A stretch of DNA of 40,366 nt from Cyclobacteriaceae bacterium (GTDB taxonomy: Bacteria; Bacteroidota; Bacteroidia; Cytophagales; Cyclobacteriaceae), in contig JAHEGY010000035.1 in assembly GCA_024644875.1 (NCBI GenBank), positions 1 through 40,366 of the forward strand. Direction: 5' to 3'. Shown here piece by piece: positions 15,029 through 22,354 of the stretch. A program made the position numbers and the translations under genes. The first letter of the stretch is position 1, and each line of letters begins with the position of its first letter. The notes beneath the pieces are model-generated. The model did not search any database. It saw only the letters and a program-made list of their open reading frames with translations, and was not told the DNA's origin.

Positions 15029-16450
15029 TTACATTTTTCTTATATCCATGCAATACATATTATTCGCATCACGTAAGAGCAGATATCCATCTGCAATTGC
15101 GAGAGGTGCCCAGGCATCATGCCCTTCAAAAACTTTTATCTGATCAAGGAGAACAAAACTTTTGCGATCCGGCCTAACGATCGACAAAGTTCCTTCATCA
15201 TTTAATATGAAGAATTTACCATCAGCAATCATATAAGGGCCCAGGCCGAACCTATGCGTTTTACCGCTGGCCCATACTACTTTACGGGTATCCTGGGGAT
15301 CAACACTTATAAACTGGTTCCTCATGGGGCCTGCATCTTTCGGCAATATCCCATATAGCAGACCATCATAATATACCGGGGTCTGTTGTTCAGAGGCAAG
15401 TCCATCTTTTGGTTTATAATCATAGAGCTTAGTGGCCGTAAACTCGCCATTCGCATAATTTATCTGAAAAACCATACTGCCTGCACCATATCCTGCCGTA
15501 AGAAAAACTTTTCCATCCGGCATGCAAACCGGTGATGGCGCCACTACTGAGCAGCTCCATTCATCAGATTGCCATAATACTTTGCCAGCCAGATCTCCTT
15601 CGGCACCAATCGCTATAACACCACCTACCGCACTGTAGACATACATTTTTATTCCCTGGTATACCCATGGCAAAATCGAAGAATGCGACATTTTCCACAT
15701 CCCAGGATTAGGCACTTCCCAGATTACCTCTCCTGACGAACAATCCACTGCGATCATAATATCCTTACCCCCTGTAGCGATAATCGCTTTGTTATCGTCG
15801 ATCAAAGGACATTGACCGGTATACCAGAATGGGATCTCAGTCCCATATAGTTTTTCAATATCCATTCCCCATCTGAGGTCTCCTGTTTCCCTGTCAAGAC
15901 ACATCACATGGGAGCGTGGCCCAATGGTCAGAATATAGTCTTCGGTAAGGGCAGGGATGGTTCTGGACATACCATGGTTTCTTTTAATATTCACATTATA
16001 CCATCTCCTCCAAAGTTCCTTCCCGTCCTTTAGTGAAAAACATTTCAGCATATCTGCCTTGATCTCTTCATCATAGTCCAGCAAATAAACCTTGCCTTTA
16101 TAAACCGACGGGCCGGCATGCCCCTCTCCCAGTTCAACAGACCACTGGATTTTAGGATCATTATTAAATTTTTCTATCAACCCAGATCCGGATTTCTTGA
16201 TATTATCAAATTCCGGGCCCCTGAAGCGCGGCCAGACATCATTCATCTCACTATCTACATCAGAAAAAAGTTCAAAAAAAGCACCGATATTAATAACCTC
16301 ACTTAAACCTTCTGCTTCAGATCTCCGGTTATCCATCCCGGGTTCACTGGTATTTAAATCAATGGCCGGGCCGGAAATATTCCACCAGATCAAGGCAATT
16401 ACGAACAATAGACCTAATGAATAAAGAAATATGTTCTTAGGGTTAAACAA
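15029..16450 (-). CDS. PQQ-like beta-propeller protein with N-terminal membrane anchor (473 residues)
   Basis: The protein starts at TTG (16450), one base after the upstream TAA, with AAAGGA placed as a Shine-Dalgarno. An N-terminal TM segment (about residues 7-23) is followed by a short linker and the propeller from WPRFRGPEFDN (about residue 73). PQQ-type blade ends such as GKELWRRWY, GDLRWGMDI and GEVIWEVPNP recur through the sequence. The protein is longer than its two upstream paralogues. The FRGP entry motif is shared with the other propellers of this cluster, which suggests common descent and perhaps a common binding role. The next gene starts 10 bases downstream. No heme motif or vicinal Cys pair typical of quinoprotein alcohol dehydrogenases was seen, so a PQQ cofactor should not be assumed. 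Confidence 0.87.
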   Translation of the reverse strand: MFNPKNIFLYSLGLLFVIALIWWNISGPAIDLNTSEPGMDNRRSEAEGLSEVINIGAFFELFSDVDSEMNDVWPRFRGPEFDNIKKSGSGLIEKFNNDPKIQWSVELGEGHAGPSVYKGKVYLLDYDEEIKADMLKCFSLKDGKELWRRWYNVNIKRNHGMSRTIPALTEDYILTIGPRSHVMCLDRETGDLRWGMDIEKLYGTEIPFWYTGQCPLIDDNKAIIATGGKDIMIAVDCSSGEVIWEVPNPGMWKMSHSSILPWVYQGIKMYVYSAVGGVIAIGAEGDLAGKVLWQSDEWSCSVVAPSPVCMPDGKVFLTAGYGAGSMVFQINYANGEFTATKLYDYKPKDGLASEQQTPVYYDGLLYGILPKDAGPMRNQFISVDPQDTRKVVWASGKTHRFGLGPYMIADGKFFILNDEGTLSIVRPDRKSFVLLDQIKVFEGHDAWAPLAIADGYLLLRDANNMYCMDIRKM

Positions 16451-16451
16451 T

Positions 16452-17702
16452 TTATCCTTTTTTATCAGCTATATCAAAAACCATCACGACTTCACCATGA
16501 CGGATCAGCAGTTTCTTATCAGCTATATAGGGATGTGCCCAGTGCGGGCCCGAGCCATCTTCGATTTTAAATGTGCTGATAATATCAAATTTCTCAGGTG
16601 TAGGGTTAACCAGCGCTACATTTCCTCCTCTTTCCTCATAACAATACAATAAACCCTCAGCCAGTGCTATAGAGCCTTTCGTATTCCATTTTTCTTCATA
16701 CATTACCTCTCCGGTATCCCAATCCAGGCAAACCCAGTTACCCGTAGAGTTGCTTTGCCAGTTAGATCCGTATAAGTAATCCCCGACATTTACATAATGT
16801 CCATGATGTGTATCCATAACACTTGTTCTCCACACCTCCTCGACGGAATTCATATCTGAAGATACTTTCAGCATTACGCCATATTGATCATAACCCTTTG
16901 ACACAAAAATTTCATTCCCGCGGGTTATAGGTGAATTGGTGCTGTTCGTTGCACCACGCCCTGAGGCTCCTTCAGGAGGCAGATATTCATAATGCCAAGC
17001 GATCTTGCCATTTTCCGGCATGATCCCCAGGACATGGTGGGCAGTGAGGGCCACTATTAATTTACTGCCGTCCTGCTCATATAATACGGGGGATACATAG
17101 GTCCTCTCACCGCCAAGACTTTCAGCCTGCCATTCTATCTCTCCTGAATATTTATTAAGGGCTACTACAGAGGTTTTATCACCGCCGCAGGTGTAAAGAA
17201 CTTTATCATCGATGACCAGAGGTGATTCAGCCACGCCCCATCTGTGGATCTCTCCTTCATATGATTCATTGGCATCGACAGACCAGACAATAGTTCCATC
17301 CTTGGCATTCAGACAAACCACTTCCCCTATTCCACTAATTACATAGATTCGGTCGCTGTCCAGTGTTGGCGTCGAGCGGGTTTCGGGATATGATTTATTC
17401 CATGAAGATCCATATTTCACCTGGTATTTGAGGTTGCCCTGCATATCGATGGCACTTAAAAAATCTTCCTCTCCTCTTTTACCCGTTACATAGATCATGT
17501 TGTCATAAAGCACTGGGGAGGAATACCCCATACCAATATCTTCCATTTTCAAGAGCATTTCAGGACCATCAGCGGGCCACTCTTTCATCAATCCAGTATC
17601 AGGGAACCGGCCATTTCTTTCGGGTCCACGCCATTGTGTTTTCTGAGAAAAAACGGGTTGTATTAGAAAAGAAACAAGAATCAGAAAGGATATTTTTTTC
17701 AT
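16452..17702 (-). CDS. Secreted PQQ-like beta-propeller protein (416 residues, paralogue of the next gene upstream)
   Basis: A signal peptide (ISFLILVSFLIQPVFSQ, residues 4-20) precedes a propeller that starts TQWRGPERNGRFPDTGL. PQQ-type blades follow (GTIVWSVDANESY, GEIEWQAESLGGE). It ends with GSGPHWAHPYIADKKLLIRHG, which closely matches the end of the neighbouring 404-residue protein, so the two are a tandem duplicate. The gene begins 164 bases after the upstream paralogue. That gap holds a CRP/FNR-type palindrome and a Bacteroidota -7-like box, so it may have its own regulated promoter for this and the following genes. The protein should be periplasmic; the function is unknown. Confidence 0.87.
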   Translation of the reverse strand: MKKISFLILVSFLIQPVFSQKTQWRGPERNGRFPDTGLMKEWPADGPEMLLKMEDIGMGYSSPVLYDNMIYVTGKRGEEDFLSAIDMQGNLKYQVKYGSSWNKSYPETRSTPTLDSDRIYVISGIGEVVCLNAKDGTIVWSVDANESYEGEIHRWGVAESPLVIDDKVLYTCGGDKTSVVALNKYSGEIEWQAESLGGERTYVSPVLYEQDGSKLIVALTAHHVLGIMPENGKIAWHYEYLPPEGASGRGATNSTNSPITRGNEIFVSKGYDQYGVMLKVSSDMNSVEEVWRTSVMDTHHGHYVNVGDYLYGSNWQSNSTGNWVCLDWDTGEVMYEEKWNTKGSIALAEGLLYCYEERGGNVALVNPTPEKFDIISTFKIEDGSGPHWAHPYIADKKLLIRHGEVVMVFDIADKKG

Positions 17703-17795
17703 ATCATATAATTTATATACCGCTCAAATGCTCCCGGGGTAAAGATGAAAAATACAATAAGCCCTTATATAAAGCTATCAATCCACCGCCCTATA

Positions 17796-17842
17796 CAAAT
17801 TTAAGGATTAATACCCCACTAATTATATGATATAAATCATAT
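17796..17842 (-). promoter_or_regulatory. Candidate CRP/FNR-type operator plus -7 promoter element
   Basis: On the minus strand there is a TAAATTTG box (plus-strand 17796-17803), matching the Bacteroidota -7 consensus TAnnTTTG, with no TTTG at the -33 position. Upstream is the perfect 7-4-7 palindrome ATATGATATAAATCATAT (17825-17842), whose core TGAT-N4-ATCA has CRP/FNR-family half-site spacing. If transcription starts about six bases past the -7 box, the palindrome centre lies near -43, a class II activator position. It would drive the 416-residue propeller gene and probably the redox genes after it. The palindrome is seen directly; the regulator and start site are inferred. Confidence 0.45.
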
Positions 17843-17866
17843 GTGAAAAGTACTTTAGCACATAAA

Positions 17867-19081
17867 TTAACGAATTTTATAAGCTATCAAAGCATTTCCA
17901 TGTCGGACAAACAACCTTCCATTGTTTATAACCGGATGAGCCCAGTGCTGTCCACTTCCAGCAGAAATTTTAATTTTGCTGATTACATTAAAGGATGATG
18001 GTTCAGGTTTGATCAGGGCAAGTTCGCCCCGCTGGCTATATCCGTACAAAAGACCTTCTGCTGCAATAACAACTCCGTTTCCAAGCTCTTTAGATTCGTA
18101 GACCACTTTGCCGGTATTCCAGTCAATACATTGCCATTCGCGGTTGGAATCACCGGAGCCGTACATATATCCATCAATAAAAACTGCTCCACCCATCCGG
18201 CTATCCATTGTTTCGCTGTACCAGAGCTGCTCCACCTTGCTTCCGTCTGCATTCAATTGTAGCATTGCTCCACCCTTTCCATATCCGCTGAAACAGAAGA
18301 CCTGTCCATCATGATAGAGCGGTGTATTGGGATGCACGGAATACCTGTTTGGGTGCGAATGGCTCCATAAAAGCTTTCCGGTGTCCCCATCAAGTCCTAT
18401 GATATGATCAGCCATATGGGTGATGATCAGGTTGCGCCCCCCAATTTCAACTAAAAGCGGGGAACAATAGGCTGAAACTTCTCCTAAAGCCTTTGTTGTC
18501 CAGATAACATCCCCGGTTGCTTTATTAAATGCCATCAGGTTATGTTCGCGTCCACCGGGTGAGCATATCAATTTATCTCCATGAATCAATAAAGTTTCGG
18601 CAAGACCCCATTCAGTATTCCTACCTCCATACTCACGAAGCAAGTCCTTTCTCCAGATTACCTGACCTGAATTTGAACTCAGACAGGACAGATGGCCCTT
18701 ACCGCTAAGCATATATAGTTTATCGCCATCGATAACAGGCGTCCCCCGACTTCCTGGATAACTTTCATAGAATTCAGGTCCATAGGGCGCTTTCCAGATC
18801 AATGTCCCATCCTGTTCAAGGGCATAGACAAATCCAGTCTGATCCTCCATGCCAGATACATAAATCCGGCCATTGCCAAAAGAAGGCGACGAATATCCTT
18901 CTCCCAGTTTACTATATTGCCATAATACTTCAGGTCCACCCGCAGACCACTCTGTCAAAAGACCGGTATCGGGATAATAACCATTCTGATCAGGCCCTCT
19001 CCATTTCGTTGGATTCTGTGAAAAACTCAAGATTGGTACAAGAATTAAAAGTATCGTGAGTGAATAAAAATAATTTCTCAT
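17867..19081 (-). CDS. Secreted PQQ-like beta-propeller protein (404 residues, first gene of the redox cluster)
   Basis: A signal peptide (FYSLTILLILVPILSFSQ) leads into TKWRGPDQNGYYPDTGLL and a series of PQQ-type blades (GQVIWRKDLLREYGG, GDVIWTTKALGEVS, GKLLWSHSHPN). It ends in GSGQHWAHPVINNGRLFVRHG. The next gene encodes a clear paralogue, including the same W-R-G-P entry and HWAHP exit motifs. It is the promoter-proximal gene of the 1-19081 cluster: the gap upstream (19082-19261) separates it from the SelA-like operon and carries a palindrome about 50 bases before the ATG. Location is periplasmic. An interaction or scaffold role is likely but not shown. Confidence 0.87.
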   Translation of the reverse strand: MRNYFYSLTILLILVPILSFSQNPTKWRGPDQNGYYPDTGLLTEWSAGGPEVLWQYSKLGEGYSSPSFGNGRIYVSGMEDQTGFVYALEQDGTLIWKAPYGPEFYESYPGSRGTPVIDGDKLYMLSGKGHLSCLSSNSGQVIWRKDLLREYGGRNTEWGLAETLLIHGDKLICSPGGREHNLMAFNKATGDVIWTTKALGEVSAYCSPLLVEIGGRNLIITHMADHIIGLDGDTGKLLWSHSHPNRYSVHPNTPLYHDGQVFCFSGYGKGGAMLQLNADGSKVEQLWYSETMDSRMGGAVFIDGYMYGSGDSNREWQCIDWNTGKVVYESKELGNGVVIAAEGLLYGYSQRGELALIKPEPSSFNVISKIKISAGSGQHWAHPVINNGRLFVRHGNALIAYKIR

Positions 19082-19131
19082 TTTAATATGATTTATAATT
19101 TCCTGTGATTTACTGCTATCCGGACAATGTG

Positions 19132-19152
19132 ATTTGCAATTTTATTGCAAAT
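19132..19152. promoter_or_regulatory. Perfect 8-5-8 palindrome upstream of the redox cluster
   Basis: The arms ATTTGCAA (19132-19139) and TTGCAAAT (19145-19152) are separated by TTTTA. The site lies about 50 bases before the ATG of the first propeller gene and about 110 bases past the SelA-like stop. There is no T-run on either side, so an operator is more likely than an intrinsic terminator. A minus-strand TATTTTTG (plus 19174-19181) fits the Bacteroidota -7 consensus, but no -33 element is seen. Confidence 0.4.
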
Positions 19153-19261
19153 TTCAAGCCACAGTTACTTTAACAAAAATAGAGATTTAAGACTGATTCC
19201 TTTTGGATCTTAGAAAATTTTTATGCTATGGTTCAGTTGATCTGCTCTGGCCGGATTTCCA

Positions 19262-20467
19262 TTAAGCGTTTTTCAATATTTCCCTTATCCGGGAAGCCAC
19301 AATTCTTTCTTGTCCGGGATCCATCATCCAGGTTGTTATTCCGACGTTTTCTTTTCCACCAACAGTCTCTATAGAAGGGTGACCGTCTCGGAGCTTTTGC
19401 CGGAGTTCATCCGGGGACATTTTAATTTTATCCTGGTCCCATGACAATCTCAAAGAGGGAACATGATTGGCCACTTCAGGAACGTGTCGTTCCGGTTTAA
19501 TACCCGGAATATCTATAACAGCGTCAATTATGGTTTTGATCTGCATCTCCCATAAAGCCCAGTCCTTATCATGGTCCCTTGCCAGGTACGATTCTATGGT
19601 TACAAGCATACCCAGGATCTCCTCTTTATTAACTTTCATACCCCTTCCAACCGTATTTCCTCTTGGTGCAGCATGCAAGCGGGCAGCATCAATATATTTC
19701 TTCTTCCCGATCAATAAACCTCCACTTTGTGGCCCTCTCAATCCTTTGCCCCCTGAAAAAGTGACCAGGTCAAAACCCATATCCGTATATTTCCACAGGT
19801 TATCAACCGGCGGCACATCGGCTGCACAATCATTGAACGTAGGTATTCCGTGTTTCCTGGCTATCTCGACAAATTCTTCATCCTGTACTTCGCCGACAAA
19901 ATTATTGCCATTAAAAAACCACATCATGGCTGTCTTTTCGTTGATGGCATCCTCCAGTTCTTTCCTCGTCTCCACTTCAACGATCTTAACCCCGCAATTC
20001 CGAATGGCATGGTCATAGCCTATTCGATGAGATTTCTGAATGATCACTTCGCTCTTCATGCCAGTCAGGTCAGGGATTTGAATAACCTTCTCTTCGTCCA
20101 TCCCGGACAGGATCCCAGCAGTACCGAGGGTTATGGCAGATGCTGCTCCGGAGGTAATGGTCGCAGCTTCACAATGGAGCAATTTCGCTATCCGTTCCCC
20201 AACTTTATCCTGAAGATCATCAAGTATCACATAATCAGTTGTGGCATAATTATATGCATCGATAACCTCAGGTCGCATCAGGGAACCCGTCATAAATGTA
20301 TAGGTTCCTGCCGCATTAATAAAGGTCCTGACCCCGAGTTCCTTAAAATAATCCCGTCTAGCGGGGCTTGCTGTAACCATGCCAGGTGTAAATATGCCTG
20401 CGCCGAATAAGCCCCCGACAAGTGGCATCCCGGCTAATTTCTTCATCAATTCCCTTCTGGTAATCAT
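19262..20467 (-). CDS. SelA/DgaE-like PLP-dependent enzyme with Tat leader
   Basis: A 401-residue aminotransferase-fold enzyme related to SelA and to D-glucosaminate-6-phosphate ammonia-lyase (DgaE), which remove ammonia from beta-hydroxy amino acids. The PLP lysine is probably K241 in FSGGKGLRGPQ; other family motifs are TSGAASAITLGTAGIL (105-120), FNDCAADVPP (211-220) and GRGMKVNKEEI (274-284). It begins TRRELMKKLAGMPLVGGLFG, a twin-arginine leader, so the enzyme appears to be exported folded with its cofactor; known relatives are cytosolic. It is the last gene of a six-gene operon and follows a RidA-family gene by 98 bases. A lyase releasing an enamine or imine would supply RidA's substrate. 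The exact substrate is unknown. Confidence 0.87.
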   Translation of the reverse strand: MITRRELMKKLAGMPLVGGLFGAGIFTPGMVTASPARRDYFKELGVRTFINAAGTYTFMTGSLMRPEVIDAYNYATTDYVILDDLQDKVGERIAKLLHCEAATITSGAASAITLGTAGILSGMDEEKVIQIPDLTGMKSEVIIQKSHRIGYDHAIRNCGVKIVEVETRKELEDAINEKTAMMWFFNGNNFVGEVQDEEFVEIARKHGIPTFNDCAADVPPVDNLWKYTDMGFDLVTFSGGKGLRGPQSGGLLIGKKKYIDAARLHAAPRGNTVGRGMKVNKEEILGMLVTIESYLARDHDKDWALWEMQIKTIIDAVIDIPGIKPERHVPEVANHVPSLRLSWDQDKIKMSPDELRQKLRDGHPSIETVGGKENVGITTWMMDPGQERIVASRIREILKNA

Positions 20468-20565
20468 AGTATTTGTTTTAAATTTTCAAATATATTGAAG
20501 GCCCGGGCCAGAGTTCAAACAAACCACTGTATTCCCGGGATTCCCTTCGTACGTCCGTAAAAACG

Positions 20566-21042
20566 TTAATCCAATGCTGCAATACAGTCAATCTCAACGA
20601 GAGAGTCGCCTGGCACACCCCCATATGTCGCCACTGTAGTTCTGACAGGCGGATTTTCCCCAAAACGGCCACGGTATACATCATTCATGCCATGGTAATC
20701 ATTCAGATCATGCAGATATACATTGACCTTCAGCACTTTATCCATAGAGGAGCCATGCTTCTTCAATTCCTTCTCCAGCTCTTTCAGGACATGATCCGTA
20801 TGTGCGGCTATATCCCCTTCAAAATGGGCACCTTTCCCGGCAATAAATAGTAAGTTACCATAAGCAACACCACCAGAAAACAATGGTACATCGTTGGATT
20901 TGGTTATACTGGTAGTTACTTTTTTTGCCGATTTCTTTTTGTTTTCAGCAGCGCTTACCTGACTGACTCCTAAGCCAGCAGCGGCAGCAGCGATAACACC
21001 TTTAACAGCTTTCCTTCTTGAATTTTGTTTTTTCTGTTCCAT
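20566..21042 (-). CDS. Exported RidA-family (YjgF) enamine/imine deaminase
   Basis: A 158-residue protein with a Ser/Lys-rich leader (NSRRKAVKGVIAAAAAGLGVS) followed by a complete RidA domain (about residues 45-158). The conserved arginine that binds the substrate carboxylate is R134 in PPVRTTVATYGG, and the C-terminal acidic residue is in DSLVEIDCIAALD. RidA trimers hydrolyse reactive enamines and imines such as 2-aminoacrylate to keto acids. The leader has twin arginines and a short alanine-rich core, so Tat export is plausible, though weaker than for its neighbours. It lies between the amidohydrolase (34 bases) and the SelA-like lyase (98 bases), fitting a role in draining the lyase's unstable product. 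An exported RidA is unusual. Confidence 0.88.
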   Translation of the reverse strand: MEQKKQNSRRKAVKGVIAAAAAGLGVSQVSAAENKKKSAKKVTTSITKSNDVPLFSGGVAYGNLLFIAGKGAHFEGDIAAHTDHVLKELEKELKKHGSSMDKVLKVNVYLHDLNDYHGMNDVYRGRFGENPPVRTTVATYGGVPGDSLVEIDCIAALD

Positions 21043-21076
21043 TTTAGATCATTTCATTGGTTTATAAAAAATTTTC

Positions 21077-22333
21077 TTATTGTCCTTTTTCCCACTTTGG
21101 AGAAGCTATCCCATTGAGGTCCCAAACAACTTCCCCTTCCCGGATTGTCAGTTCACATTCCAGTTTCTGATTGCCTTCGATCATAAATCCCCTTGTATCT
21201 ATGAATCCGAATTTTCCCTCCTTAAGTTTAAAAAGGGCTATATCAGCACATGCACCAGTGCTTAAATGTCCGAGCTCCTCATGTTCTATTATTTTTGCCG
21301 GTTTCCAGGTTGAACGTTCTATAACTGCATTTAATGGCATCCCCAGATTCAGCATTTTAGACATAACATTTAACATGTTTTTCATGCCCCCATTCATACT
21401 TCCTGTATGAAGGTCCGTACTGATCGAGTTTGGCATAAATCCCTGCTCCATGGCTGGTACAGCCTGTTCAAACACGAAGCTTCCTCCCCCATGACCCACA
21501 TCAAATATTACCCCTCTTTTTTGTGCTTCCCAAACATAGGGCCTTACTTTCCCATTTTCATCAACTATTGCCGTTCGGCCCCTAACATTCGCATAACAAT
21601 GCGTAAAGATATCTCCCGGCCTCATTTCTGTATTAAGAAGTCTATCCAGGGATAGTTGAGGATTATTTCCGCCGAAATCGATCATTGCCGGGACACTGGC
21701 CAATCGCCCTGCTTCTACCATTTTAATTACCGGATCCCACTCAGGGCCGCTATAATGAGCCAGTTTAATCCCAACGATGTATTCCGCATATTTCCTCTTA
21801 ACCATAGCTGTTAATTTCGGATCCATATCAGCCAGGTTCTGTTCAACAGCCCCTCCTTTCATGCCAGATCCAACGATATTAAGAAAGGCCAATACCCGGG
21901 TTTTCGAATGGTCGATGGTCTGCTCTTTGAATATCCTGAAATTCTTCCAACCGGCACTACCAGCATCGACAATTGTAGTCACACCTGAGGGGAAGGTAAA
22001 CCCATCCGGCGGAAGACTAGTATAACTATTGCTGATATATGCATCCGGCATCGTACCCCAGAAAACATGAACGTGGATATCAATAATACCGGGTGTCACA
22101 TATAATCCTACTGCATCTATGACTTTTTCTGAAGTTCCTCCGGGTATCTCTTCAGATATTTTAACAATTTTTCCATCCTTGACGGCCACATCCATTATCT
22201 GGTCAATCCCGTTTTTCGGATCTATCAGGTGCCCGTTTTGAATCAACAGGTCATATTCCTGACCGGAAATTTCAAATCCAATACCCACAAATAGGGCCAT
22301 CGTGAGCATTCTCACTTTAAGAAAATATTTCAT
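21077..22333 (-). CDS. Amidohydrolase/deacetylase family metallohydrolase (Atu3266/EF0837-like), exported
   Basis: A 418-residue TIM-barrel hydrolase. The metal ligands are visible: H87 and H89 (IDIHVHVFW), the probable carboxylated lysine K190 (YIVGIKLAHY), H245 (FTHCY), H281 (DVGHGGG) and D307 (STDLHTGS). This is the dihydroorotase-like subgroup whose characterised members hydrolyse N-acetyl-D-amino acids or acyl mandelates, and whose genes often sit beside SelA/DgaE-like genes. An N-terminal hydrophobic segment (MLTMALFVGIGFEISGQ, residues 9-25) precedes the first strand, indicating secretion. The gene lies 34 bases upstream of the RidA-family gene. The likely step is removal of an acyl group to free an amino compound for the PLP lyase; the substrate is inferred. 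Confidence 0.88.
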   Translation of the reverse strand: MKYFLKVRMLTMALFVGIGFEISGQEYDLLIQNGHLIDPKNGIDQIMDVAVKDGKIVKISEEIPGGTSEKVIDAVGLYVTPGIIDIHVHVFWGTMPDAYISNSYTSLPPDGFTFPSGVTTIVDAGSAGWKNFRIFKEQTIDHSKTRVLAFLNIVGSGMKGGAVEQNLADMDPKLTAMVKRKYAEYIVGIKLAHYSGPEWDPVIKMVEAGRLASVPAMIDFGGNNPQLSLDRLLNTEMRPGDIFTHCYANVRGRTAIVDENGKVRPYVWEAQKRGVIFDVGHGGGSFVFEQAVPAMEQGFMPNSISTDLHTGSMNGGMKNMLNVMSKMLNLGMPLNAVIERSTWKPAKIIEHEELGHLSTGACADIALFKLKEGKFGFIDTRGFMIEGNQKLECELTIREGEVVWDLNGIASPKWEKGQ

Positions 22334-22354
22334 AACATTCAGGCGTACTAAAAA

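Noticed and set aside
4888-19081. PQQ-dependent dehydrogenases
   Set aside because: The repeats resemble PQQ blades, but the proteins are shorter than typical eight-bladed quinoproteins, and I see no vicinal cysteine pair, heme motif or catalytic Asp context. BamB-like or other propeller roles fit as well.
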